64,000 nucleotides of DNA. Origin: an uncultured Myxococcales bacterium (GTDB taxonomy: Bacteria; Myxococcota; Myxococcia; Myxococcales; Myxococcaceae). Numbering within the stretch: position 1 is the first letter of the stretch; the number at the start of each line of letters is the position of its first letter. A model generated the notes under the pieces. That model ran no database searches, was not told the origin of the DNA, and saw nothing but the letters and a program-made list of their open reading frames with translations. Below are positions 33,518-41,940 of the stretch, one piece after another. Both the position numbers and the translations under genes were made by a program. Where the stretch lies: positions 1 through 64,000 of the forward strand of contig CALJKW010000066.1 of the NCBI GenBank assembly GCA_937980205.1, given 5' to 3'.

Positions 33518-34129
33518 ATGCGCGCGGTTCTGTGTGCCTGTCTCCTCGCCGGAAATGCCCTGGCTGGAGGCATCTATAAGTACGTCGAGAAGGACGGGAC
33601 GGTCGTGTACACGAACGTGCCTCCGAGCAAGCGCGTGGCACAGGCGCGGCGCATCGACGGCGACTTCCGGCCGGCGCCGGCGCCGAGCGCGGCGGCGAGG
33701 GTCACCGAGCGCAGCAAGAAGGCCGCGGCCGAGTTCGACGAGATCATCACGGCCGCCGCCATTCGCTACAAGATGCCGCCGAACCTCGTGCGCGCGGTGA
33801 TGCACGCCGAGTCGGCGTTCGACCCGACCGCGGTGAGCGTCGTCGGCGCCTCGGGCCTGATGCAGCTGATGCCCGCGACCGCGCGCGAGATGTACGTGAA
33901 GGACATCTTCGACGTGAAGGAGAACATCGAGGGCGGCGTGCGCTACCTGCGTGTGCTCGCCAACGAGTTCGACGGCGACATGGTGAAGATGGTGGCGGCG
34001 TACAACGCGGGCCCCGAGGCGGTGAAGAAGTACGGAGGCGTGCCGCCGTACGCCGAGACCCAGGCCTACGTGAAGAAGGTCGTCGCGCTGTATTTCCAGT
34101 ACAAGCAGCAGGAGGAGGCGGAGCGCTGA
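33518..34129 (+). CDS. Lytic transglycosylase (SLT domain)
   Basis: This 203-residue secreted enzyme has a signal peptide (about 1-17, ALAG). A short DUF4124-like domain (GGIYKYVEKDGTVVYTNVP, about 17-36) follows, with a linker. The SLT family 1 domain spans about 75-190. The catalytic Glu98 lies in MHAESAFDP; GASGLMQLMPATA, IEGGVRYL and VAAYNAGPEAVKKYGG complete the family motifs. It cleaves peptidoglycan between MurNAc and GlcNAc with formation of 1,6-anhydroMurNAc in the periplasm. The start is ATG 33518. The TPR-AIM24 gene follows 18 bases downstream. Confidence 0.92.
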   Translation: MRAVLCACLLAGNALAGGIYKYVEKDGTVVYTNVPPSKRVAQARRIDGDFRPAPAPSAAARVTERSKKAAAEFDEIITAAAIRYKMPPNLVRAVMHAESAFDPTAVSVVGASGLMQLMPATAREMYVKDIFDVKENIEGGVRYLRVLANEFDGDMVKMVAAYNAGPEAVKKYGGVPPYAETQAYVKKVVALYFQYKQQEEAER

Positions 34130-34147
34130 AGAGAGCGCTGACCCGAT

Positions 34148-36619
34148 ATGGCGACCCAGACCGGGAAGGACCCCTCGCAGGACGAGGAGTTCCTCTCCCA
34201 GTTGTACAAGGGCGGTGAGCTGCTGGCGGCGGGGAAGGTGGTCGAGGCGAAAGACCACCTCGAGCGGGCCTTCAAGCTCCATCCCAAGAACGAGAAGGCG
34301 CAGAACCTGCTCGGCCTCACGTACTTCAAGCTCGGCCTGTTCGATCGCGCGGCCGAGATCTACGAGCTGCTGGTCCGCGAGAACCCCGCCGACCCGACGC
34401 TGCGCGTGAACCTCGGGCTGGTGTACCTCAAGACCAACAACCTGCCGCTCGCGGTGAAGGAGTTCGAGACGTCGACCGACCTCGAGCCCACGCACAAGAA
34501 GGCGCACAACTACCTCGGGCTCGCGCTGGCCCAGTCGGGCGAGTACGCGCGGGCGCGCGAGCACTTCGTCATCGCCGGCTCCGACGCGATGGCAGACAAG
34601 ATGGCGCGAGCGATCGCCGCCGGAGCCAAGGCGCCGGTCGCCGTCGAGGTGAAGCCGCCGCCGTCGGCGCCGCAGCCGCCGCCTGCGCCTCCGCCGGAGG
34701 ACGTGGTCGAGAAGCACATGGTGCCGCAGCCGTCGCCGGAGCCGGGCGCGAAGCCTCCGGTGCCGTCGTTCGACGTGCTGGTGATGCCGGAGACTCCGGC
34801 CACCGAGGTGCTCGAGGTCACGGCGGACGACGACGTGCCGCCGGACGCGGAGATCATCCCCGCCGAGGCGCTGCTGAAGCCGAAGACGTCGCCGCCGGGC
34901 GCGGGCTCGAAGCTCGCCGAGGCGGCGCGGTCGCTCGGCGGAGCCGCGAAGCCTCCGCTGCCGGCCGCCGGGTACGAAGAGGTGCCGCCGGCGCCGTCGC
35001 CGTCGTCTCCGGTCGGGCGCGCGATGCGCAACGACTGGGGCGCGCAGTTCGGCATGGACGAGCCGCCGGCTCCGCAGGGCGACGACATGCGGTTCGCGGA
35101 GGACGAAGGCCCCGCGGGGATGCCGATGCCCGAGCAGGCCGTCGCGACGAGCGAGGCCGCGGTCGCCACCGGCGCGCAGGTGCCGATGGAGGTCGTCGAG
35201 GGCGGCGGCCGCAGCACCGAGACGTGGGACACGATGCCCGTCGTCGAGGCCACCGCGGAAGAGATGATGGTCGAGGTCGATACGCCGATGTCCGCCGCCG
35301 CCGCCGCGCGGGCCTCCGACGTCGCGCTCTCCGATGCCGCGCAGCAGGGCGAAGACATGTCGTCTTCGCCGCCCGAGGAGGTGTCGCCGGCCGACGTCAT
35401 CCCCGCCGGCGACGCGATGGCCGCGGGGGACGCGGTCGCCGACGAGACGTCGATGGCCGACGTGATGCCTCCCGAGCAGTCGATGGGCGAGCAGCCCGTC
35501 GGCGAGGCTCCCGAGCTGCCGCCGGGCCTCAACTACACCGGGGTTCCTCCGACGGTCGACGTGCCGATGGGCGACGGCGCCGAGCTGTCTGCTGCGCCTG
35601 CCGCCGAGGGCGAGGTTGCCGCGCCGGTCGAGATGTTCCCCGGGGCCGAGAGCGACGCGTACGCGACGCAGGAGGCGTGGCCGGAAGAGGGCGGCGCGGC
35701 GTCCGATGAGCTGCCTCCGCCGGGCGAGAACCCCGAGTGGCTCACGCAGGCGGGGCAGGACGCGGGCGCGCAGCAGGGCTACGCGACGGAGTCGGTCGGC
35801 TCGACCGACGAGCAGTACACGTCGCAGGGCGAGGAGCAGCAGCAGTTCGCCACCGGTGAGCTGTCGGCCGAGCAGCCGGCGTACGCGACCGGTGAGCTGG
35901 GCGGCTCGAACGAGCAGGTGCCCCTCACCGGCGAGGTGCCGACCAGCGCGACCGATCTCGCGATGCCGGCGCCGACGACGTCGCAGGGGCTGACGCCGAT
36001 GGCGACTCCGCGGCTGGAAGAGCTCGGGCCGTCGGCGGCGCTGAACTTCACGCCCGGCGAGCTGAGCGGCCCGTTCAACCTGACGCCCGAGGGCCTCGCG
36101 CTGTCGGTGAACGGCGAGCTCTTGACGCGCATGCCGGGGCTGCTCGCGGTCGTCGGCTCGGTCGACGCGACGCCGGAGCTCAAGCGCAGCCGCGGGCGCA
36201 CGACGGACCAGCCGTTCGGGCAGGGCGAGCAGCAGCTGCAGCGGGTACGAGGAGCCGGAGTGGTGCACCTCGAGCCCGGCAAGTTCACGTACCAGGCGAT
36301 CGACCTCGCCGACGAAGGCGCGTACGTGCGCGAGGAGCGCGTGTTCGCGTTCGAGGAAGCGGTGGCGTTCGAGAACGCGCGGCTCACCGGCCAGGGCAAC
36401 ATCGGCGTCGACGTCGTGCACCTCAAAGGGCAGGGGAAGGTGCTGCTCAGGCTCGACGGCGCGCTGAAGGCGATGGCGATTCCGCCCGGCACACCGCTGA
36501 AGGTTCCGCTCGCGCGGCTCGTCGGCTGGTACGGCTACGTGTCGGTGCGGGTGATGGGCTTCGTCGGCCAGGGCGCGGTCGAGCTCACCGGCGACGGCTA
36601 CGTCCTGCTCGCCGCGTGA
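34148..36619 (+). CDS. TPR protein with long acidic linker and AIM24-like C-terminal domain
   Basis: This is an 823-residue protein. TPR units cover residues about 18-155 (AKDHLERAFKLHPKNEKAQNL-type). A long Pro/Ala/Glu/Met-rich linker of low complexity runs from about 160 to 625. The C-terminal domain (about 640-823; LTRMPGLLAVVGSV, LTGQGNIGVDVVHLKGQGKVLL, VGWYGYVSVRVM) is the beta-rich AIM24 fold related to TRAP. AIM24 domains are poorly understood. Here the domain is tethered to a TPR scaffold by an extremely long flexible arm. No signal peptide is visible, so it is probably cytoplasmic. The upstream transglycosylase and downstream pgsA suggest an operon, but no functional link is evident. 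Confidence 0.75.
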   Translation: MATQTGKDPSQDEEFLSQLYKGGELLAAGKVVEAKDHLERAFKLHPKNEKAQNLLGLTYFKLGLFDRAAEIYELLVRENPADPTLRVNLGLVYLKTNNLPLAVKEFETSTDLEPTHKKAHNYLGLALAQSGEYARAREHFVIAGSDAMADKMARAIAAGAKAPVAVEVKPPPSAPQPPPAPPPEDVVEKHMVPQPSPEPGAKPPVPSFDVLVMPETPATEVLEVTADDDVPPDAEIIPAEALLKPKTSPPGAGSKLAEAARSLGGAAKPPLPAAGYEEVPPAPSPSSPVGRAMRNDWGAQFGMDEPPAPQGDDMRFAEDEGPAGMPMPEQAVATSEAAVATGAQVPMEVVEGGGRSTETWDTMPVVEATAEEMMVEVDTPMSAAAAARASDVALSDAAQQGEDMSSSPPEEVSPADVIPAGDAMAAGDAVADETSMADVMPPEQSMGEQPVGEAPELPPGLNYTGVPPTVDVPMGDGAELSAAPAAEGEVAAPVEMFPGAESDAYATQEAWPEEGGAASDELPPPGENPEWLTQAGQDAGAQQGYATESVGSTDEQYTSQGEEQQQFATGELSAEQPAYATGELGGSNEQVPLTGEVPTSATDLAMPAPTTSQGLTPMATPRLEELGPSAALNFTPGELSGPFNLTPEGLALSVNGELLTRMPGLLAVVGSVDATPELKRSRGRTTDQPFGQGEQQLQRVRGAGVVHLEPGKFTYQAIDLADEGAYVREERVFAFEEAVAFENARLTGQGNIGVDVVHLKGQGKVLLRLDGALKAMAIPPGTPLKVPLARLVGWYGYVSVRVMGFVGQGAVELTGDGYVLLAA

Positions 36620-36626
36620 GGCTTCG

Positions 36627-37358
36627 ATGGACAAGGAAACGAAGCGGAGGCTGAAGGCCGAGGCGAAGCTGAAGCGGAAGGAGGACAAGCTCCGCAAGCG
36701 CGAGGAGAAGCGCGCCAAGAAGCTCGCCCGCGGCCCCAGCCCGCTGCTGAAGGAGTTCTGGAACCTGCCGAACATGCTGACGATGGGCCGCATCGCGCTC
36801 ATCCCGCTGTTCGTGTGGCTCACCTACGACGCGGACCCGATGTACTCGTTTCTGGCGGCGGCGGTGTTCACGGTCGCTGCGATCACCGACGTGATCGACG
36901 GGTTCCTGGCGCGGCGGTGGAACATGATCACCACCGTCGGGAAGCTGCTCGACCCACTCGCCGACAAGCTCATCGTGCTCGCCGCGATGGTGATGATGAC
37001 GCGCCTCGGCCGGATCCCGGCGTGGATCGTGATCGTGCTCCTGTCGCGCGAGTTCGTGGTCTCGGGGCTGCGTCAGATCGCCGCGAGCGAGGGCATGGTC
37101 ATCGCCGCCGGGCAGGAGGGGAAGTGGAAGACCTCGCTGCAGCTCGTCGGGATCATCTCGCTGTGCGTGCACTACGTGCACCCCGTCAACATCGCCGGCT
37201 GGGTGGTCGATCTCGACTTCAACCTGACCGGGAAGATCCTCGTGTACCTGTCCACCGCGTTCAGCGTGTGGAGCGCTGCCAACTACTTCCGCGCGTTTCT
37301 CGCCATGCTCTCGCACCGCGGCAACGCCGTCAGGCCCGGCGACTCGCCTGCGTCGTGA
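36627..37358 (+). CDS. pgsA: CDP-diacylglycerol--glycerol-3-phosphate 3-phosphatidyltransferase
   Basis: PgsA makes phosphatidylglycerol phosphate from CDP-diacylglycerol and glycerol 3-phosphate in the inner membrane. The CDP-alcohol phosphotransferase signature is exact: D88-x2-D91-G92-x2-A95-R96-x8-G105-x3-D109-x3-D113. The 243 residues include a highly charged Lys/Arg/Glu N-terminal extension (about 1-35), absent from standard enzymes of about 180-200 residues, and about six membrane helices. The ATG at 36627 lies seven bases after the upstream stop. tRNA-Gly(GCC) begins 10 bases after the pgsA stop, as in E. coli, where glyW follows pgsA. Confidence 0.93.
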   Translation: MDKETKRRLKAEAKLKRKEDKLRKREEKRAKKLARGPSPLLKEFWNLPNMLTMGRIALIPLFVWLTYDADPMYSFLAAAVFTVAAITDVIDGFLARRWNMITTVGKLLDPLADKLIVLAAMVMMTRLGRIPAWIVIVLLSREFVVSGLRQIAASEGMVIAAGQEGKWKTSLQLVGIISLCVHYVHPVNIAGWVVDLDFNLTGKILVYLSTAFSVWSAANYFRAFLAMLSHRGNAVRPGDSPAS

Positions 37359-37368
37359 CCTGAACTTT

Positions 37369-37440
37369 GCGGGAATAGCTCAGCGGTAGAGCACTGCCTT
37401 GCCAAGGCAGGGGTCGAGGGTTCAAATCCCTTTTCCCGCT
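37369..37440 (+). tRNA. tRNA-Gly (anticodon GCC)
   Basis: The 72-nt cloverleaf has acceptor arms GCGGGAA/TTCCCGC, D arm GCTC-AGCGGTA-GAGC, and anticodon stem CTGCC/GGCAG with loop TTGCCAA (anticodon GCC). The T arm GAGGG-TTCAAAT-CCCTT has one G-T pair at its base, and the discriminator is T. CCA is not encoded. It follows pgsA by 10 bases and is probably cut from that transcript. A near-identical copy lies at 42816. Confidence 0.97.
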
Positions 37441-37441
37441 C

Positions 37442-38188
37442 TCAGTGAAATGCAGTCAGCAGCGGGGTGACGCGGTCTTCGGCCGCCGCGGACACGCGCT
37501 CGACGGCGATGACGCGGCAGTAGCCCCCGGCGCGGCGCACCGTACGCTCTGCAGCACGGAACTTTCCGGCGACGCCGCCGTCGGTGACCTCGTAGTCGAG
37601 CGCCAAGCTGCCGGCGGAGTCGAAGCTGCCGGTGACCGACAGCGCCGGTGAGCTGCCCAGCGGGCTCAGGCGGCCGTGCAGCGTCATCCACGCCTCCAGC
37701 ACGGAGGGCGGCTCTCCCTGGGCCGCTTGCATGGCGGCGACGGCGTCGGGCGCGTGCAGCTGGACCTCGGCGGCGCTCGCGATCTGCACGGAACCGCGCC
37801 ACGCGTCGGGCAGGTGCAGCGACGATGCCTGCGTGGGGCAGCGCAGCTTCCCGGCGGCCTCGTCCCAGACGACTCCGGTCGGCGCAGGGGCCCCGCTCGT
37901 CGAAGCCGGCGCGCCGGTGAGGGGGCGGCTCTCATTGCGACAGTTGGCCGTGCAGCGGTCCTGCTCCCTCCGGCAGAGGTCGTACGTCACGCCGGGCAGA
38001 CCGAACTGCCGGGCGATGCCCCCGCGTACGCAGCTGTCGTGCGTGTCGGAGCAGATCCGGCGGCACTCTCCATCGGCGGCGAGGCTGTCCGGCTTCGGTG
38101 CGCCGTAGATGCAGCTCGCGCTCAGCAACACGACCGCCAGGCTCGCTGAGCGCCTCACAGCCGGTGAGTGGGTCGTCCGCAGCATCAT
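37442..38188 (-). CDS. Cysteine-containing putative lipoprotein
   Basis: This 248-residue protein has a lipoprotein signal (LLSASC, cysteine near residue 26). A Cys-rich N-terminal region (about 40-90) with CRRIC, DSC, LCRREQDRC and NC suggests disulphides. The C-terminal beta domain (about 110-248) resembles no family I recognise. It ends two bases after the tRNA gene on the opposite strand. The start is the first of two adjacent ATG codons at 38188, divergent from the pirin gene with 29 bases between. Location is probably the periplasm or outer membrane. Confidence 0.65.
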   Translation of the reverse strand: MMLRTTHSPAVRRSASLAVVLLSASCIYGAPKPDSLAADGECRRICSDTHDSCVRGGIARQFGLPGVTYDLCRREQDRCTANCRNESRPLTGAPASTSGAPAPTGVVWDEAAGKLRCPTQASSLHLPDAWRGSVQIASAAEVQLHAPDAVAAMQAAQGEPPSVLEAWMTLHGRLSPLGSSPALSVTGSFDSAGSLALDYEVTDGGVAGKFRAAERTVRRAGGYCRVIAVERVSAAAEDRVTPLLTAFH

Positions 38189-38217
38189 TTTGAAGCGTTC
38201 GTGCTTACGTTACCGGC

Positions 38218-39093
38218 ATGGATGACGTGGACCTCGTACTCGCGGCTCGAAGCGCCGATCTCCCGGGCGGCCTGCACGTGCTGCGCGCACTTCCCCAGGC
38301 CCGCCGCCGCATGGTGGGCCCGTTCGTCTTCCTCGATCAGATGGGGCCAGGTCCCGCCATCGGCGTCGGCCGTCACCCCCACATCGGGCTCTCGACCGTC
38401 ACGTACCTGTTCGAGGGCGAGGTCGTTCACCGCGACAGCCTGGGCACCGTCCAGCGCATCACGCCCGGCGCCGTGAACTGGATGACGGCCGGCGGCGGCA
38501 TCGCGCACTCCGAGCGCACTCCGGCGGGCTTCGAAGGGCGCATGTACGGGATTCAGATCTGGGTCGCGCTGCCCAAAGAGCACGAGGAGACCGTGCCCAC
38601 CTTCGTCCACCATCCCGCCGAGTCGCTGCCGCAGCTCGACGACGCAGGCGCCCGCATCCGCGTCGTCGCCGGCGCGTACGGGGGCGCGCGCTCGCCGGTG
38701 AAGACGCACTCCGAGCTGTTCTATGCGGTGGCCGAGACCGACGCCGGCACGGTGCTGCAGGTGAAGCCCTCGCACGAAGAGCGCGCCGTCTACGTCGTCG
38801 ACGGCTCGGTCGAGCTCGGCGGAGGAACGCTGAAGCCCGGTGAGCTCGCCGTGCTCGCGCGGGGCCGCGAGGTGCTGCTGCGCACCGGCGACGCCTCGCG
38901 CGTGCTGCTCTTCGGCGGCGAGCCCCTCGAGAGCGCCCGACACATCTACTGGAACTTCGTCTCCTCCTCGAAGGATCGCATCGAGCAGGCGAAGTCCGAC
39001 TGGCGCGCTCAGCGGTTCGGCGCGATCGACGGAGAGCCCGGGTGGATTCCGCTCCCCGGCGACCCCGAGCCTCCGGTGGCGAACTACCCCTGA
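38218..39093 (+). CDS. Pirin-family bicupin protein
   Basis: This 291-residue pirin has the metal-binding residues of the N-terminal cupin: H53 and H55 in GRHPHIGLSTVTY, and H97 and E99 in GGIAHSER. The conserved YLFEGEVVHRDSLG strand lies between them. The C-terminal cupin (about 165-290) lacks metal ligands, as usual. Bacterial pirins include quercetin-2,3-dioxygenases and regulators of metabolism, and the exact activity cannot be read here. The start is ATG 38218. The stop overlaps the end of the convergent GH15 gene by 10 bases. Confidence 0.9.
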   Translation: MDDVDLVLAARSADLPGGLHVLRALPQARRRMVGPFVFLDQMGPGPAIGVGRHPHIGLSTVTYLFEGEVVHRDSLGTVQRITPGAVNWMTAGGGIAHSERTPAGFEGRMYGIQIWVALPKEHEETVPTFVHHPAESLPQLDDAGARIRVVAGAYGGARSPVKTHSELFYAVAETDAGTVLQVKPSHEERAVYVVDGSVELGGGTLKPGELAVLARGREVLLRTGDASRVLLFGGEPLESARHIYWNFVSSSKDRIEQAKSDWRAQRFGAIDGEPGWIPLPGDPEPPVANYP

Positions 39094-40892
39094 TCGTCGC
39101 ACTGCTCGCGGACGGGCGTGGGCATCGCGGGGTTCAGCGTGAAGGCCGTGTTCACCAGGCCGACGTGCGAGAACGCCTGCGGGAAGTTGCCGAGCTGGCG
39201 CTGCCCGGCGACGTCGTACTGCTCCGAGAGCAGCCCCACGTCGTTGCACAGCGAGAGCAGGTGCTCGAACAGCCGCGTCGCGTCGTCCAGGCGGCCCTGC
39301 AGCGCCCAGTTGTCGGCGAGCCAGAAGCTGCAGAGCAGGAAGGCCCCCTCGCCGGGAGGCAGGCCGTCGTCGGTCTTCGACGTGTGGTACCGCTGCACGA
39401 GGCCGTCGACCCGCAGGTCGGTCTCGATCGCGTGTGTGGTGCCGAGCACGCGCGGGTCCTTCGCCGGCAGAAAGCCCACGAGCGGGATCATCAGCAGCGA
39501 GGCGTCGAGCTGCTTGCTGCCGTAGGCCTGCACGAACGCGCCGCGCTCGGCGTCGAAGCCGCGGTCGCACACCTCGGCGTGAATGGCCGCCCGCGCGGCG
39601 CGCCAGCGGTCGACCTGTCCGTCGCGGCCGAACTGCTCGACCGCCTTCACGGCGCGATCGAACGCGACCCACGCCATCACCTTGGAGTGCGTGAAGTGCT
39701 GCCGCGGCCCGCGGATCTCCCAGATGCCCTCGTCGGCCTGGCGCCAGCCGCTCTCGAGGAAGTCGAGCAGCAGCTTCTGCACGTGCCACGAGTTCTGCTC
39801 GGGCGGCAGGCCGATCTTTCGCGCGATGTGCAGCGCGTCCATCACCTCGCCGTAGACGTCGAGCTGCAGTTGCTTCACCGCGGCGTTGCCGATGCGCACC
39901 GGCGCGCTGCCGTGGTACCCGGGCAGCCAGTCGAGCTCGAGCTCGGGCATGCGGCGCTCTCCGCGCAGGCCGTACATGATCTGCAGCTGCTCCGGAGCGC
40001 CTGCGACGGCGCGCAGGAGCCAGTCGCGCCAGGCGGCGGCCTCCTGCTTGTAGCCGCTGAGCAGGAACGAATAGAGCGTGAACGTCGCGTCGCGCAGCCA
40101 GGTGATCCGGTAGTCCCAGTTGCGGACGCCGCCGATCGGCGCGGGCAGAGACGTGGTCGCGGCGGCGACCATGCCGCCGGTGGGCGAGTAGGTGAGGGCC
40201 TTGAGCGTGATGAGCGAGCGCACGACGGCGTCGCGCCATTGCCCGCGGTAGACGCAGTGCGAGGTCCACCGGTGCCACCAGCGCTCGCAGCCGTCGACGG
40301 CCTCGAACGGGTCGAGCTCCTTGGGGGGATGGTCGGATGACGCGTGCCACTGCAGCACGAACGGCACCCGCTCGCCGGCGTGCACGGTGAAGTCGGCGAC
40401 GGTGGTGAGGTTCTCTCCGTGCGTGATGACGGGCGTGCGCAGGCTCAAGGCGTCGGGGCCTGCGACGGCGTGCAGGTGGCCGCGCACGGTGCGCACCCAC
40501 GGCACGACCCAGCCGTAATCGAAGCGGACGACGAGCTGCAGGTGCATCGGGACTTCGCCGGTGACGCCCTCGACGATGCGGACGACGGCGGGCGCGTGCG
40601 TGTCGACGGGCATGCAGTCGACGATGCGGACCGTGCCGGTCGCGGTGGTGAGCTCGGTCTCGAGGACGAGCGTGTCCGGCCGATAGCGGCGGCGCGTGGC
40701 GGTGATGGGGTCCTTCGGGGTGAGCGCGAAGCGGCCGTTGCGATCGGTGCCCAGCAGCGCGGCGAAGCACGCGGCGCTGTCGAAGCGCGGAACGCACAGC
40801 CAGTCGATGGACCCGTCCTTGGCGACCAGCGCAGCAGAGCGGGTGTTACCGATCAGTGCGTAGTCCTCGATCGGGAGAGGAAGCTCACGCAT
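39084..40892 (-). CDS. Glycoside hydrolase family 15 protein (glucoamylase/trehalase-like)
   Basis: This is a 602-residue cytoplasmic protein of the bacterial GH15 group: an N-terminal beta-sandwich (about 1-215) and an (alpha/alpha)6 barrel. Markers are LPIEDYALIGNTRSAALVAKDGSIDWLC, split near the start, NWDYRITWLRDATFTLY (about 271-287) and LLSEQYDVAGQRQLGNFPQAFSHVG near the end, which holds the second catalytic Glu. Members hydrolyse starch-like alpha-glucosides or trehalose with inversion; the substrate is open. ATG 40892 gives the typical family start; GTG 40928 would add 12 residues. It is divergent from the gene at 40929 and shares that 36-bp gap. Confidence 0.88.
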   Translation of the reverse strand: MRELPLPIEDYALIGNTRSAALVAKDGSIDWLCVPRFDSAACFAALLGTDRNGRFALTPKDPITATRRRYRPDTLVLETELTTATGTVRIVDCMPVDTHAPAVVRIVEGVTGEVPMHLQLVVRFDYGWVVPWVRTVRGHLHAVAGPDALSLRTPVITHGENLTTVADFTVHAGERVPFVLQWHASSDHPPKELDPFEAVDGCERWWHRWTSHCVYRGQWRDAVVRSLITLKALTYSPTGGMVAAATTSLPAPIGGVRNWDYRITWLRDATFTLYSFLLSGYKQEAAAWRDWLLRAVAGAPEQLQIMYGLRGERRMPELELDWLPGYHGSAPVRIGNAAVKQLQLDVYGEVMDALHIARKIGLPPEQNSWHVQKLLLDFLESGWRQADEGIWEIRGPRQHFTHSKVMAWVAFDRAVKAVEQFGRDGQVDRWRAARAAIHAEVCDRGFDAERGAFVQAYGSKQLDASLLMIPLVGFLPAKDPRVLGTTHAIETDLRVDGLVQRYHTSKTDDGLPPGEGAFLLCSFWLADNWALQGRLDDATRLFEHLLSLCNDVGLLSEQYDVAGQRQLGNFPQAFSHVGLVNTAFTLNPAMPTPVREQCDDQG

Positions 40893-40928
40893 CCTCTCAG
40901 AGGTAATGTCGCCGCCGAGGAGGCGCAC

Positions 40929-41624
40929 GTGCAGGACCGCTACGCAGGAGACGTCGGAGACTTCGGCAAGTTAGCGCTCCTGCGCGAGGTGAGCCGGGGA
41001 CGGCGGCTCGGCGTGTGCTGGTACCGCTGCAGCGGCGCCGGCGAGAACAACAACGACGGCCGCCACGTGGACTACTTGAAGCGGCCGGAGCGTTTTCGCT
41101 CGTTGGACCCGGTGGCGTTCGACGCGATGGCGCGCGTCGTCGCGGGAGAGCGCTCGCTGGCGGCGCTCGAGGCCGCGGAGCTCTTGCCCGGCGCGCGGTA
41201 CCACCGCGACGAGGTGCCGCGCTCGCGCGCGCTGCGGGAAGAGTGGTTCGCGTCCGTGCTCGCGGCGATGGACGGGTGCGATCTCGTCTTCGCGGACATG
41301 GACAACGGGTTCGAGTGGAGCGCGCTGTCTCCGAAGTGCATCGGGCGCGAGGAGGTGAGGGCGCTGCGGCGCCGCGGCCGATCGCTGCTTTTGTACCACC
41401 ACCAGACGCGGCGGGCCGGCGGGGCCCCCGAGGAGTTCCGCCGGTTCTCGGACTGGCTGTTCGAGGCGGGAGCGCAGCACGTCGAGGCGGTGCGGCTGCG
41501 CCCGTACTCGTCGCGGTTCTACCTGCTGGTCGACGGAGACAGGGCGCTGTCGACGGCGCTCGGCGCGTTCGCGTCGCGCTGGGGCGCCGAGCTGGTCGAG
41601 CGCTTCGCGCGGATCTCGCGGTGA
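40929..41624 (+). CDS. Uncharacterised GDFGK-motif protein
   Basis: This 231-residue protein begins with RYAGDVGDFGKLALLREV. The pattern matches a scattered family of uncharacterised bacterial proteins with the form YVGDxGDFGKYGLLR, then GVCWY and NNDGRH. Later motifs are a DLVFADMDNGFEW strand-loop (about 118-130), where the acidic D-x-D-N could bind metal or SAM, and SLLLYHHQTRRAGG (about 154-167). The fold looks Rossmann-like, possibly methyltransferase-related; that is inference. GTG 40929 is chosen because GAGGAGG lies five bases upstream and the family motif begins at once; the open frame extends upstream inside the opposite-strand gene. The 3' end overlaps the gene at 41519 by 106 bases. 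Confidence 0.7.
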   Translation: MQDRYAGDVGDFGKLALLREVSRGRRLGVCWYRCSGAGENNNDGRHVDYLKRPERFRSLDPVAFDAMARVVAGERSLAALEAAELLPGARYHRDEVPRSRALREEWFASVLAAMDGCDLVFADMDNGFEWSALSPKCIGREEVRALRRRGRSLLLYHHQTRRAGGAPEEFRRFSDWLFEAGAQHVEAVRLRPYSSRFYLLVDGDRALSTALGAFASRWGAELVERFARISR

Positions 41625-41887
41625 ATGAGGTACGCGAGCACCGCCGGGCTGCCGAGGAAGAACGTCGCGACCTGGTAGGGCAGCGCGGGGATGCCGCGCT
41701 GCTTCGCGTCGTGCCGCAGCCACGCCCAGGCGACGAAGAGCGCGATGAAGAGGTCCAGGAGCATCTGCAGCGCCCAGGGGTGCTCCAGCGAGAGCGTGAG
41801 GAAGCCCAAGGGGCCGTGCGCGACGGCGACGGAGGTGGACCAACCGGTGAAGACCACGAACACAGCCAGCAGGAGGAGGAGTCTCAT
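41519..41887 (-). CDS. Small membrane protein
   Basis: The 122-residue protein has three likely membrane helices (about 1-22, 38-58 and 68-88). A Ser/Ala-rich, polar C-terminal tail follows, encoded entirely within the overlap with the convergent gene. The middle motif DLFIALFVAWAWLRHDAKQRG resembles small DUF2834-type membrane proteins. ATG 41887 is chosen over an upstream TTG. It is divergent from the XRE regulator gene and shares an intergenic region with three half-sites, so it is the likely regulatory target. The function is unknown. Confidence 0.6.
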   Translation of the reverse strand: MRLLLLLAVFVVFTGWSTSVAVAHGPLGFLTLSLEHPWALQMLLDLFIALFVAWAWLRHDAKQRGIPALPYQVATFFLGSPAVLAYLIHREIRAKRSTSSAPQRDANAPSAVDSALSPSTSR

Positions 41888-41909
41888 GGTGGCCAAGATG
41901 CGCTCGCGC

Positions 41910-41940
41910 GGTCATGGCCACCATGACCTGGGAGGTCATG
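41910..41940. promoter_or_regulatory. Triple half-site operator in a divergent gap
   Basis: Two overlapping perfect palindromes share a middle half-site: GGTCATGG-CCA-CCATGACC (41910-41928) and CATGACCT-GGG-AGGTCATG (41922-41940). They lie 22 bases upstream of the membrane-protein ATG and 33-63 bases upstream of the regulator GTG at 41973. The site probably binds the adjacent XRE/MmyB-type regulator and controls both genes. Confidence 0.75.

Noticed and set aside
33503..36823. 1106-codon open frame antisense to the transglycosylase, TPR-AIM24 and pgsA genes
   Set aside because: It spans three well-supported opposite-strand genes, and its composition is biased Arg/His/Leu as expected of antisense frames.
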